A DNA stretch of 64,000 nt from Diphasiastrum complanatum (taxonomy: Eukaryota > Streptophyta > Lycopodiopsida > Lycopodiales > Lycopodiaceae), in assembly GCA_029204225.1 (NCBI GenBank), contig MU831917.1, forward strand, positions 1-64,000, written 5' to 3'. This document shows, one piece after another, positions 23,525 to 34,989 of this stretch. How positions within the stretch are numbered: position 1 is the stretch's first letter; each line of letters opens with the position of its first letter. The notes under the pieces were generated by a model. The model was not told the DNA's origin. It saw nothing but the letters and a program-made list of their open reading frames with translations, and searched no databases. Both the position numbers and the translations under genes were made by a program.

Positions 23525-23886
23525 AATTGTTTTTTTTTTTTTTTTCAATCCTTCAAATCCCTATCTTGGCCCTCCATTTTCAGGAATGTTTAACCACAAG
23601 CCCAAACTCACTAGCTTTAACTCCCAAGGCGTTACCCAAAAGCTTTTATCCATGGGCCAAAAATATACACAGTTTAAAAAAAAAGGATGGGATGGGGTGA
23701 GAGGAGCAAAAGAGCCAATAAGAAGACAAAAATAGGGGGGTGGAGGATTTGGAAAACACGTGCGTGTGTGTGCATACACACACACACACACGTGTGTGTA
23801 TGTGTGTGTGCGGGCGCGCATTTATTGTATGTGTGTGAGAGCTTCCGCTGACACATTGAATGCGTGTGTGTGTGTGTCTGCGCGGG

Positions 23887-23927
<41 letters not shown>

Positions 23928-24016
23928 TCATATAAAAGACTTTTTTTGTGGATGAGGTATAGTGTATGAAGTATAGAGTCCAGAGTCCTTTTTTCTCCTT
24001 CCCTCTCTCCCACGGG

Positions 24017-24094
<78 letters not shown>

Positions 24095-24900
24095 CAAGCT
24101 GACCAACCACCCATAGAGGGAGGGAGGTCCCTCCATGCCCCTAAAAAAAATTTAAAAAGGTTAAAATGTCTGTGTCTGTCATAAAAAAATATGGACGTAA
24201 ACCCCCTTAAAAATGTGAACCCCCACTCCCCATAAAACAATGAAAGTGAATGGGAGTTTTGGCTCCCCATAAATTAAGTTTTCTTTTTTTGTTAGGAGAT
24301 AAAAAAAGTCCCCATCAAGAAAGAAACCTCCCCCCCCCCCCCCCCCCCCAAACCAAAAAAAAAAAAAAAAACTAACATTTTTAAGGGCGGGAGCATATCT
24401 TTTTTTTTAACACTCCGTCGCCCTTTTTTGTCAGGCAAAACCCACCCACCTATCTTCCCCGAGCACTTAAACCATCGACCTCTTGCCCCCAAACAACTTG
24501 CTCTTAACCCTTAGGGAGCACACCCACACTCCGCTCACCCCATATGTTCCCCCTTTCTCTTGTCAGTCCACCTAAAAAACATCATCGATGAGCAGACCCG
24601 CACTAAGTATTATTACATGGCTTTCTTATTTATTTTGAATTACCAAAGTTTTACCCATAAATCATGAACATAAAGTTTTACCCACAGTTTTTTTCTTCGC
24701 CTAGCTTCCATGCTCTATGAAGGAACATATTTGTCAATCTCATCCTTGCAACGACTGTGGAAAATAGTAGAAGTTGAATATCTAAAACTAGACATTTTTT
24801 TATTTATTCAAATTGAAATGGAAATTTGACACGAAGTTTTCCTTTGTTCTTACCTCTAGAGTTCTTCCTTTTTCTCTCTTGCTACACAAGTTTGCTTGAT
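23525..24900. repeat. Large direct repeat, copy A
   Basis: Runs from a poly-T tract and TCAATCCTTCAAAT through AACCACAAGCCCAAACTCAC, GT/CA-rich sequence, (CT)n at 24,022-24,088, CACCCATAGAGGGAGGGAGG, a poly-C run at 24,330-24,349 and ATCATGAACATAAAGTTTTA to TTTCCTTTGTTCTTACCTCT. Copy B at 25,767-27,200 repeats the same order. A piece of its right part also appears earlier at 23,446-23,510. No coding potential. Confidence 0.85.
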
Positions 24901-24958
24901 TAATTTGTCCCATCGGCCACATAAATCACACACACGCACATTTCATACACACAAATCC

Positions 24959-25000
<42 letters not shown>

Positions 25001-25335
25001 ATCGACCACAAATCACACACACCATCAAGCACAAATCATACACACAAATCCACACACACAGATACGCACGCACACTCATACACACAAATCCATACACACA
25101 CACATCATCGGCCACCCACCATCGGCGGGCACACTGCTAGACTACCCACATGCATGCAAAGATATACACACTCTCACAAATACACACATGCACTCACGTA
25201 CATACACACACATACATCGGCCACCCGTCGCCGTCCATCGGCTTTCCTTCTAAACCGGCCGTCACCCAGATCGTCAGCCGCCCATCGGCCCCACCGCCCA
25301 TCGGCCGTCAACGACAAGCAGTCTTTACTAGTATA
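24901..25335. repeat. CA-rich block
   Basis: Interrupted (CA)n including a pure run near 24,961-24,999, then CGGCCACCC(G/A)TC and GGCCGTCAACGACAAGCA phrases. The same kind of block follows copy B at 27.74-28.05 kb. Confidence 0.8.
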
Positions 25336-25339
25336 ATAT

Positions 25340-25420
25340 ATTTAAACTTATGTACAGTTTTGCGCATGTGTATGGGTGCACCCATGCATTCTCCTCCCCT
25401 CACCCATGCATGAGCTTTTC
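25340..25420. repeat. Foldback-family fragment
   Basis: TTTGCGCATGTGTATGGGTG then CACCCATGCATTCTCCTCCC; ends at the start of MITE copy 2. Confidence 0.65.
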
Positions 25421-25682
25421 TAACGTAAAAACCTGCAGGTTCTTTTGCAGTTCATTTAAAAGTTGCCTTAAATGGCATAATATTTTACTTTTGAAAATTA
25501 TGAGCAATAAATACCTTACAGATTTGTAAGGTATCTTTACTATTTTTAGAAATATCAAGAAACACCTTACAATGGTGTAAGATTCATTTACTATTTATAG
25601 TAAGTTACACAATTCAAAAATGCTATTTCGAGAAGTGTTATTTTAAAAAAAAAAAAAAAAAACTTGTAGGTGTTTTACGCAA
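25421..25682. mobile_element. MITE-like element, copy 2
   Basis: TAACGTAAAAACCTGCAGG at the left and TAGGTGTTTTACGCAAG at the right are inverted repeats; the interior aligns with the copy at 12,919-13,183 (AGTTGCCTTAAATGGCA and others). It is followed to about 25,760 by the same GC-rich block (GAAGGCCCACGAGCGGGGGC). Confidence 0.7.
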
Positions 25683-25766
25683 GAGAAGGCCCACGAGCGG
25701 GGGCCTTCCGCCTTTGGAGGCTCCCTCAGGCTGCCGCCCTTGGGCGCCTCAAAAGGCCTTAAACTA

Positions 25767-27230
25767 GTTTTTTTTTTTTTTTTCAATCCTTCAAATTCCT
25801 TTCTTGGCCCGCCATTTTTAAGAATGTTTAACCACAAGCCCAAACTCACTAGCTTTAACTCCTAAATCATTATCCACAAGCTTTTATCCATGGGCCAAAA
25901 AATGCACAATTAAAAAAAAAGGAGAGGGATGGGGTGAGGGGAGTAAAAGAGACAATAAAAAGAGAAAATAGGGGGGGAGGGGGGATTTGGAGCACACATG
26001 CATGCACACACACGCATCACGCACGCACACACGTGTGAGTGAGTGAGTGAGTGAGTGAGTGTGTGTGTGTGCACGCGCGCATGCCTGTGTGTGTGTGTGC
26101 GCGCGCGCCTATGTGTGTGTGTGTGCGCGCACGTGCACGTGCACGTGCGCGCGCACACACACACACACACACACATCTCCATATAAAAAACCTTTTGTGG
26201 ATGAGATATAATGTATGAAGTATAGAGTCTAGAGTCCTTTTTTCTCCGTCTCTTTTTCCCACGGGCCCCACATCTCTCTCTCTCTCTCTCTTTCTCTCCA
26301 CAGGCTGACTAACCACCCATAGAGGGAGGGAGGTCCCTCCATGCCCCTAAAAAAAATGAAGAAGGTTAAAATGTGTGTAGATATATAAACAAGGGGGTGA
26401 CTCCATTCCATTAAAAGTAAATATATCAATATTTAGCCCCCCCCCCCCCCCCACGCACGCGCGCGCGCACACACACACACACACACACATTTTCTTAAAT
26501 GTAAACCTCTCATAAAAAAATATCAATGTAAATCCACTTAAAAATGTGAACCCCCACTCTCCATAAAACAAAAAAAATGAAGGGGCTTTTTGGCTCCCCA
26601 TAAATTAAGTTTTTTTTTTTTAGAAGGAGACAAAAAAAAGTCCCCATCAGGAAAGAAATTCTCCTCCCAAAAAAAAAACTAAGGCTTTTAAGGGCAGGCA
26701 CATATCTTTTTTTAACACTCCCTCGCCCTTTTTTGTCACATGGCAAAACCCACCCACCCATCTCCCCCGAGCACCCATCGGCCTCTTGCCCAAACAATTT
26801 GCTTTTAACCATTAGGGAGCACACCCGCACTCCGCCCACGCATATGTTCTCCCCTTCTCTTGTCAATCCACCCAAAAAAACATCATTGATGAGCAGAACC
26901 GCACTAAGATATATTATATGGCTTTCATATTTATTTTGAATTACCAAAATTTTATCCATAGATCATGAACATAAAGTTTTACCCAAAGTTCTTTTCTCTG
27001 TCTAGCATCCATGCTCTATTGAAGAACATATTTGCAAATCCCATCCTTGCAACGTTTGTGGGAAATAGCAGAAGTTGAATATCTAGAACTAGACATTTTT
27101 TTATTTATTCAAATTGAAATGAAAATTTGACATGAAGTTTTCCTTTGTTCTTACCTCTAGGGTTCTTCCTTTTTCTTTCTTCCCAACTCTGTCGTTTTTT
27201 ATTCTCTTGATGGACAAGTTTGCTTGATCA
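25767..27230. repeat. Large direct repeat, copy B
   Basis: Direct copy of 23,525-24,900 with substitutions and different microsatellite lengths. Microsatellites inside: alternating (GT)/(GC) near 26,060-26,180, (CA) near 26,160 and 26,470, and a poly-C run near 26,437-26,452. The copies lie about 2.24 kb apart. Confidence 0.85.
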
Positions 27231-27624
27231 ATATGTCTCATTCTTTCCTTTTGCTCTTGTAGTACCTTGCTAGGAATGGATGTGACAATCTACCTCTGAA
27301 ATCCTAACACATGCGATCTTTTGGTTTTGATCTAGCCCCGGTTCTCATTTGAAAGACAAGTTTTTTGCTTTTGGTAACCTTGGTCGAACTATTACATCAC
27401 CTCAAGTATTGTCATCTTTGAGAGCTATAAAATGCATTCATATGATGGAAGGTCGAATGAATATGTTCATTTTTCAAGTGCACATTATTTTAGGGCTCAC
27501 CAAGAACTGGGCATCTTGAATCATTGAGATTAGTGTCTCCGAGAGACTTCAATCCCTTTTTTCATCACTGGTATCTAACTTTATCCATACTTGCAACAAC
27601 CTGCTTGGTGTGCTGATAAAGTCG
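27231..27624. other. No gene seen
   Basis: AT-rich sequence after copy B without coding signal. Confidence 0.5.
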
Positions 27625-27760
27625 GTCGTTTACTTTTTGGCATTTTCGAGGCTTGTCATGCATGTTGTCTATTCCATCCAGTGCTGCACGTCGAGACGAG
27701 CCTGCATCAATAAATTGGGCTCCAAGCAATTCAATATACACAGAAAAATGCACATGCACA
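27625..27760 (+). repeat. Fragment of the ~360-bp satellite
   Basis: GTTTACTTTTTGGCATTTTC, TCCATCCAGTGCTGCACGTC and TTGGGCTCCAAGCAATTCAA match the unit starting at 22,694 and its neighbours. Confidence 0.75.
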
Positions 27761-27821
27761 CTCATACACACATGCACACACCATCGGCCACATAAATCAT
27801 ACATGCATACACACACGCACA

Positions 27822-27858
<37 letters not shown>

Positions 27859-27955
27859 ATTGACCACATAAATCACACACACCATCAAGCACAAATCATA
27901 CACACAAATCTGCATACACAGATAACACATGCACTCACGTACATACACACACATA
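27761..27955. repeat. CA-rich block
   Basis: Interrupted (CA)n similar to 24.9-25.2 kb. Confidence 0.8.
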
Positions 27956-28048
27956 CATCGGCCACTCGTCAACGACCATCGGCCACCCATCAACGATCAT
28001 TGGCCACCTGTCAATGACCATCGGCCACCCGTCAACGACCATCGGTCC
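27956..28048 (+). repeat. Four 21-bp tandem units
   Basis: CATCGGCCACYCGTCAACGAC repeats at 27,956, 27,977, 27,998 and 28,019, with a partial fifth unit. Related single phrases occur in the other CA-rich blocks. Confidence 0.9.
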
Positions 28049-28054
28049 TAAAGA

Positions 28055-28566
28055 TCAAACCCCAAATACCCCAACTGTAGAAGGAGTTGAGATATGGGGA
28101 GATTTGTTTCAAGCAAACGTTACCCTCCCATTTGGAGTACTCTAGAAGTACATCGAAAAATGTTGAAAAGAGTTGTGATCCATTGAAGATAACATCACGT
28201 CGCCAGACCTCCTTGAGGTGCCCCTGCATCTCACTACCCCGCAAGCGACAAGGGAAATATATGCATTCTTGCAACTTGCGGATGTTCCCACGTTGTCCTG
28301 GCAATATTAGATGGAGGTCAACATCATATTAACATCCCTGATGAAGGAGTAGGGTATTCAAGATTTCATGAAATGGCCGAACTATCAACTTCGAATGGCA
28401 AATCAAAGTGTGGTAAAACCACTAAGCCTAATACCAAACATAAGGCTATAACTAGGAGGTTTGAGCTTCATGCTAGATTTGGTTGTGCTAGATATCTAGA
28501 TCTCTAGCAACACCTATTCCTATGAATTGCTCCTAGGTAGGCCATGGCTTTATAACGAGCGAGTAG
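28055..28566 (+). pseudogene. pol: Ty3 protease-region remnant interrupted by E2
   Basis: The plus strand from about 28,380 reads NYQLRMANQSVVKPLSLIPN, then IRL-stop-LGGLSFMLDLVVLD and YELLLGRPWLYNERVVH up to 28,571. This is the C-terminal half of a retroviral-type aspartic protease and the conserved LLGRPWL segment before reverse transcriptase. Two internal stops (after NIRL and after VLDI) kill it. Upstream to 28,055 is frameshifted. E2's LTR starts at 28,572, so E2 jumped into this gene; the rest of the host element is not recognisable on the far side of E2. Confidence 0.75.
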
Positions 28567-28571
28567 TGCAC

Positions 28572-29678
28572 TATTCACAGATTTACTGAATCGGTGAACA
28601 CGTTTTTTCTTTCGTTTTTTTATCTCTTTCCTTTTCTTGGATTACTTACTTCTGTTGTTACAGTTCTTTGTGGTTCTATTTCTTATTAAAACTATTACAG
28701 AGCAGAAGCGTTACTCAGGTTTCATTACATATTCTCAGCCTATCACTGGGTAACTCAAATCCGATACTCAGCTACATGCAAGAAACCAACCATATAACCA
28801 TCTACAGCTCAAGAGGATCAACGTTCAGCATAGAGAGCGATCCTACTACTAACTACTAAATCAGAAAACAATCAAGAACTAGATTAGCTACTGAAAACAA
28901 GATTTAAAAAACAAGAAACAAGATACCTAGCAGCATTTTAACAATCTAAGAATCAAGAAACACTCGTCACTTGATGCTTAGATTACTCAAGAACAATCAG
29001 GAACTGGCTGTAAGGGAGTATGCAAGATCTATGCCACAAACCAGCCTATCTAGTTTACTTGAATGCTGATTACTAAAAGATTCCACAAGCAAGAACTGAA
29101 TGCTAATCCACAACTAAACAAGAAACAAGAAACAAGAACCTAGTTAATCCACAATGCAAAGGAATCAAGCATGCTCATAGAAATATCACTCAACATCATT
29201 GCCATGAACAAGGAGCTAAGTTATCATTAAGAACTCGTGAAGAATCCTCTTTATTTGCTCAAGAGAACTTGACAATATAATCAAAGCTCCCTCACAAGAG
29301 AGGGGGGCCCTTAAATAAGCAAGAAGGCTGCCCATGTGGAGCCCATGTGACAATTCCACTAAATTAGAAATACATGTGGAATTTGCCCTTCCACTAAAGG
29401 TCACCATCAAAAGGTGGCTCACTCTAACTAATTTAAGGGGGGTCTACCTTTATTTACAATGCCTAGAAAACATTACTAGCTCCTACATGGTCATTCCTTC
29501 TTTGGGATACACCATGTAGGCTCACATAGTTACTCATTGTCTTCCTAGCTAGTATTTCCTTGACTCTCATGCTCGACTCTTAGCTTCTTCTGCTCTCCTC
29601 CTTCTGAGACCTCCTCAGTCATGGGTGAGAGATAACTTGTGTCTTCAGCTTGGCTCGGCACTACAGAATCGGCTAACA
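28572..29678 (-). repeat. 3' LTR of E2 (1,107 bp)
   Basis: Its low 440 bp align with 41,186-41,632 (shared phrases include CACAGATT(T/C)ACTGAAT, GAACACGTTTTTTCTTTCG and CTCAGCTACATGCAAGAAAC). On the minus strand it runs TGTTAGCCGATTC...CTGTGAATA, the last TG/CA pair being damaged to TA. The high boundary is set by the polypurine tract. Confidence 0.85.
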
Positions 29679-29695
29679 TTATCCACCCCTAATCT
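29679..29695 (-). other. Polypurine tract of E2
   Basis: The minus strand reads AGATTAGGGGTGGATAA then LTR TGTTAGCC. It parallels GGTGGGGGATAC before the E3 LTR. Confidence 0.6.
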
Positions 29696-29934
29696 ATTGC
29701 AGGACTCACTGCAACACCGGTGATGTCTTTCGCTTGGCACTTGGAAAAACGTGGATTTTTGTTCGCTTCCGTAAAACCAGCTGCTTATTACCCGCAAAAT
29801 TTATTCATCAAAATTGGAAGTCTCTCAATTGGTCGCTACTCAGCCCTCTTGAGCACTTCTTGTGAATCATGTTCGCCTCGTCGTCGCGCCGTCTGTTTGC
29901 GCTCGCTCATCTTCCAACCCAGGGCTTCAAAAAC

Positions 29935-32900
29935 TTAGAAGCGGAGCTTACTTTCAAAATTAAGGGGCCTTATATATTCTCTTATCTTTTCGATAAAGCC
30001 CATCTCCTGCCAGTCTTCCACCATGGTCACATAGTGTGACAACATGAAGGCCACTCTGTAGTATAGTCTGGCCATCATCTCATGGTCTTCTTCTGACTGG
30101 AGGGCCATATTTGGGTTGATCCTAATTAGATCCAAGCCTCGATCCCAGAAACACTCTTGCTGCATTAGAAAGGCCATGGATCTGCAATATTCAGCACTTT
30201 TTTGCACGCAGAGATCGGCACTTGACTTGTATTTATGCCCGAAGTCTAGTAACTATAGCTTCAGATCATCCGAAGAGGTTCTCTCTATAATTCCCAAAAT
30301 GACTGGCCAGTTTACTAACTCCACTCGAGGCTTTTCCACCGGCCATGGGTTTCTACGTTTGAGTGGCATGTAGAAGGGATCCACTCGCTTCCATGCCGGT
30401 GCTTTCAAATACTCCTGAAGTCGCATGTTATCCTTCAGGACTTTACTCCGCCATTTTAGCTGCGGTTGTAGCGTGGCAATGATCTCGGTCCTGGTGGAAT
30501 AATGACTTTGATCAATGTCTTCTTTGCCTCCCCTCATGTTGGGAGGGTATTTCTTCTCAAACTTCTCTGACTCTCTCGTGTCAGCTAGTTTGCCTTTGGG
30601 CATGGTAGGAGAAGTTGTCCTATGCAGTTGGGATGGCCTTGCCAGATAATCGTCTAGAACCTTGGTGCCCGTATCTTTCTCTTTTGCTCGCTCGCTTGTC
30701 GATGGCTCATTTGCACCCGTGTCTGGTCTGGACGAGAACCTTCTCATTTCTGGTTGGTCTGCCAAGAAGTCATCATCATCCCCCATGTCCGTGTTAGTTT
30801 CTGGAAGGTCAGGGATGGAATGATCTGGGGAGAGGGGTGCGGGGGTGAACAGTTTAGGAGGAGGTGGAATCAACAAGTTATACATAGCACTGGGGAGTGG
30901 AGTTGTTGGAGGAACTCGTCCCGTCGGGCTTTGTAAGTGTCAGTTGGACCTTTTGATGGGCCCATTATTTGGCTAGGAGACGATGAAGAAAGAGGAGATG
31001 GAAGAATTGGGTAAGTTGGAATGAATGTTTCAGAAAAATTAAATGCGAAGTAAGAGGAAGGGTTAAAGGTGGGAAGGGATCGAGGAAAGCTCATGGAAAT
31101 ATCACCGACTCTCTGGCCACCTGATCTTGAGCTACCGTCTGATGGGTGGGTTTGCCCATCTTGATTTCCTGCACCATCATTCCCATCATCATCCCACGGC
31201 TTTATTGGTTGAGCACCTGCTTGAGCCTTGCACGTCGTTTCCCATACTTGGTTCACCTTGTCCAAGACTTGTTGCAGGCCCTTCGTAGTGTCTTCCAGCT
31301 GCTTCTGGGACTCCAGGATGATCTTCTCTTGTTTGGCCACAATGTTTTCGAAGTTTTGCTTTTCGGCTTCCCTTTCCTGGATTAGCCTTACATATTTTTC
31401 CATCCAGATGGCTGAGGCCTGTGGGGCCTGGAATTGAATATCCTCGAGCTTGACTAGAGGAGCATCGATTGTCATTGCACTTGATGATCCGTCTTGTACT
31501 TGGTCGATTTGGACCATCTGGTGCTTCAATTGTTGCTGGACCTCTTCCAAAGTGGATTTCTGCCTGGCCATCACGAATCTGCTTTCTACTGCCTCTTTTT
31601 CTTTTCCTTTGGCCAGCCTTTGATAATGCACAATCTCTTGGTCTTGATGTTGGACTCTGCTCTCGAGCATTTGGTGATGGCTCACCAACCAATGCATGTG
31701 GTAGCTTGTTTCGGATAGGCCTATCATCGAGCGCTTGGCTCCTTCAGTGAGCTTTTCAAGGTTAGTGAGAGTTGGATATTGATCTGAAGTGTAGGATGGT
31801 GAGGCTAAACCGAAAAGTAAACGTGGTGTTAGAACTGAAGTTGGAGGTGGAGGTGGAGGTGGAGGTGGAAGTGGAGGGAGTGGAGGGATTTGAGTTTTTC
31901 TTGGCTGCTTCTTCTTTTCTGGCTCGTCTCGCTGATTTTCATCAGGTTCACAGTATCAAAGTATTGCGAGGTGTCCAGTGTGTGGACTTGTTGGGCCTGT
32001 GGTTGCTGAGCCGCTTCTGTGTCCTGGGGACTGGATATCTCCACTCCTCCCCCCCCCTAGAACTTGTGCCAGTGGTGATGTTGGTGGCGTTGGCATAGTA
32101 ATCAATGTGAGTGGGGTGGTGGCTTCATCTGGCTGACTTGTGACTTGAGGTACTGTCGTGTCAGGTGCCAATGTTGAGGTAGTTGCTCCATCACCCCGTC
32201 GATGACATGTGAGGGTGACGAGTGTTGTTGTGATGCTGTTGACGAGCTGCCACCATCTGACATGGAACCATGTGAAACTGATCCCACAGGTGATGTGCTC
32301 CCAGCTTGAAGCTTCTCTTGTCTCCGTTGTTGCCGTGTGCCTGGCAACTGAGCCCTTGAGGTATCTGCCTGTTGAGCTCCGAAAGTTGCAGTTGTTTGTG
32401 GATCCTGTGGTGGGCTTCTTGGCTTCTGCACCAGAGGGAGGATACTGGTGTTGACTTGTTTATCCTAGGACCCCGATCGTGAAGTGGTCCTTGCACGCTT
32501 GGACTTCTTATTTTCAATGGGAATTTTCCATGCCCTTGTCCGCAAGCTGCAGTTGTTGTTGAAGCTTTGGCCCGTTTTGTACTTGACGCAGAGTGATATC
32601 TGTTATCAGATATCCCAATATTGTGATGGGCTTCTTGTTCTTAATGCAATCATGAAGACAATTCGAAGCAAACTATGCCCAATCATAGAGGTTCTGGGCA
32701 TGCAGTCGTGAATCTGCCATCATGTGAAACAAGGACATGGGTACCCTCAGCACTTTTATTTGAGGCTTTTGTGTGCATCTGGTGAGATATGCACATGCTG
32801 CTTGAAGTTGCTTGTCGTTGATTGCTTCTAGCATGTACCCATCCTTATTCTTCCACTTGGTCACAGAGGGATCAATATACTTGAAATATGTCGTTTGCTC

Positions 32901-33239
32901 TATCTTTTGGAGTGTCCTTGTGACTGTGTTTGGTCCTCGTGGGAACCCATAAGGTTGCAAGTCAGCTGCCGCAAAAGATATGTTATAGACATAATTCCTG
33001 ATAGGGGGAACTATGATTTGACATGATCTTGTCATGGTATGATAATTGGCATATGCCATGTGTACCAGATACGGACTTTGATAACCTGTCAAGACAGGGA
33101 TCTGAAATTCGATTTCCTTGAAGAATGACTCCACCTGCTGGTACTAGGTCTACATCTCTGTAAGGTCTAACTTGCACAGCTGGATGTCGAGCTTGCTTGC
33201 TTCGGGATCATCTGAACTTGAACTGGGATTGGACGACAT
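29935..33239 (-). pseudogene. Accessory ORF of E2 (DGY domain, coiled coil, C-domain)
   Basis: About 1,100 codons on the minus strand. Start chosen at the Met of MSSNPSSSSDDPEASK (33239), because everything upstream is repeat. N-domain (33,239 to about 32,560): VHMAYANYHTMTRSC, WKNKDGYMLEAINDKQLQA, SRLHAQNLYDW. Then a Pro/Thr/Gln/Ser-rich linker with a basic KKSKRAR cluster and a polyproline run; a coiled coil (about 31,730-31,200: ESRVQHQDQEIVHYQRL, VAKQEKIILESQKQLEDTTK); a second linker; and the C-domain (about 30,490-29,940: RVDPFYMPLKRRNPW, LVNWPVI, SAEYCRSMAF, ARLYYRVAFM). Stops interrupt it (for example 33,150, 32,673 and 30,253) and there is at least one frameshift near 32.5 kb. It is homologous along its length to the E4 ORF. 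Function unknown; no membrane segments are seen, so an envelope role looks unlikely. Confidence 0.75.
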
Positions 33240-33743
33240 GGTGAGAAAATGAAAGGAGGAAGATTTTGGAAAAATTGGTTCAGTTGAGATGTGAGACAGT
33301 GGAAAGGGCGTCAGTTGAGATGTGAAGGGTTGGGCTCCGGTTGAGATGTGAAGTGGAGGACTTCGGTTGAGTTTGGAAGGAGGGGGCTCTGGTTGAGATG
33401 GGAAGTGGAGGACTTCGGTTGAGTTTTGAAGTGGAGGGGGCTTCAGTTGAGATGGGAAGTGGAGGACTTTGAGGGGGCTCCGGTTGAGATGGGAAGTGGA
33501 GGACTTCGGTTGAGTTTGGAAGGAGGAGGCTCCGGTTGAGATGGGAAATGTCGGTGCGGAATGGTTTAGAAAGTGTGTGGGGAGTGATGTATGAAAGGGT
33601 TTGGAAAGTGAGATATGTGGAAGATGGTTGTGTTGGATAGAGCAGTGTGGGTGGTAAACGAAAGATGATGATGTAAAGGAGGGTGAACAGAGTGAGGTCG
33701 AGTTAAGAAAGATAGGGAGTGGAATAGGAGCAAGTGGAGGCAT
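33240..33743 (-). repeat. Degenerate TCTCAACCGGA-motif array upstream of the accessory ORF
   Basis: The plus strand repeats CGGTTGAGATGGGAAGTGGA and CGGTTGAGTTTGGAAGGAGG about every 27-30 bp between 33,270 and 33,560. It is open on the minus strand (peptides like HFPSQPEPPP and STEVLHF), but the repeat nature argues against a gene. Confidence 0.75.
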
Positions 33744-34167
33744 TTGACAATGGTTGTAATGTTATGGATGTGGATCTGTGAGGAATGAAGTTGGTTGAAG
33801 GTATATGGTTTGTGATAGTGATTTTAGGATGTTCAATAGTGTGATGGGAGCGTGATGAGTGCTCGTGTGACACTACCCCTCAGCATGCGAAACTTGAAAT
33901 ATGAGATATTCTGCGACGTTGGTGTGGAAAGTTTCAGTGATGGCGCTTACAAGGGAGAGGTAACGATGTAGAGATGGTGTGAAGATGATGACTGAAGGAT
34001 TGAACAGTCGAGCGCCAGGATCGGTCATGATAGCAAGAAAATCGCCGCAGATCATCGTCACAAAATGCTTGAGCTTTGCACTTCATTGAGGTGCGAATGG
34101 CTTCGGGGTGAGGGCATTGATTGCCGCCGTTGTTTGGTTGCAAGGGAGATGGGACGTGTCGGTTCAT
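33744..34167. other. No gene seen inside E2
   Basis: Noncoding spacer between two motif arrays. Confidence 0.5.
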
Positions 34168-34600
34168 GAAATTGAAATATAGGTCCTCCGGTCGAGATTT
34201 GACAGAACTGCTTCGGTCGAGATCTAAAGGACTGCTCCGGTCGAGATCTGAAGGACTGCTCCGATCGAGATCTGAAGGAAGGCTTCGGTCGAGATTAAAA
34301 GGAAGGCTCCGGTCGAGATTTGACATAACTGCTTTGGTCAAGATCTGAAGAACTACTCCGGTCGAGATCTGAAGGACTGTTCCGGTCGAGATCTGAAGGA
34401 AGGCTCCGGTCGAGATCTGACAGAACCGCTTCAGTCGAGATTTGACAGAACTGCTTCGGTCGAGATCTGAAGGACTGTTCCGGTCGAGATCTGAAGGACT
34501 GCTCTGGTCGAGATCTGAAGGAAGGCTCCGGTCGAGATCTGACATAACTGCTTCGGTCGAGATTTGACAAGAGCACTTCGGTTGAGATTTTGAAAAAATC
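34168..34600 (-). repeat. 24-25 bp minisatellite, about 17 units
   Basis: The plus-strand unit GGTCGAGATCTGAAGGACTG plus CTCC is repeated with small changes. On the minus strand it encodes an eight-residue period (SDLDRSSP, KSRPEQSF or QISTGAVL by frame); 25-bp units shift the frame, so it is not a conserved peptide. Its core is the motif seen at 1.44-1.9 kb. Confidence 0.92.
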
Positions 34601-34989
34601 TCATGATGCATATATGGATCTGTTTGATGCAAGTGAAGAACTCCAAAGAAAATAGGACTGTAGCTCAGAGTAGAAGTTCTTATGAAAGAGGTGTATCTCC
34701 AGGAATGTTGGTTACCCTGAGATACCAGTGAGACAGAGGTGAGGTGGCCGAAGTGTGAGAATGATTTTCTAAGGTGTAGCCTATCAGTTGTCCATCTAGA
34801 ACATCCATGACCCATGAGTATGAACAGAAGGAGGAAAAAAAAGAAAAATGCATAGAATGTACATAAGTAATGATATGAAGTATAAACAAGAAACGAGGTA
34901 AACAATAGACATGAAAGACGAGATGTACAAGGAAAGGAATAACATGAAAATAACATTTTTTTTTTCAAGAAAAAAGATCCTAAATTGGG
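34601..34989. other. No gene seen inside E2
   Basis: AT-rich minus-strand open stretch (Phe/Leu/Ser-rich) after the integrase stop; composition explains it. Confidence 0.45.

Noticed and set aside
29935-33239. Reading the accessory ORF as a viral envelope gene
   Set aside because: No signal peptide, hydrophobic membrane segment or fusion-peptide-like stretch is apparent; coiled coil and disordered linkers dominate.
34168-34600. CRISPR-like regular repeat array
   Set aside because: The repeats are contiguous 24-25 bp units without unique spacers, inside a plant retrotransposon.
33934-34968. 344-codon minus-strand ORF over the E2 repeats
   Set aside because: Most of it is the 24-bp minisatellite read in frame; flanks lack any motif and unit-length changes shift the frame.
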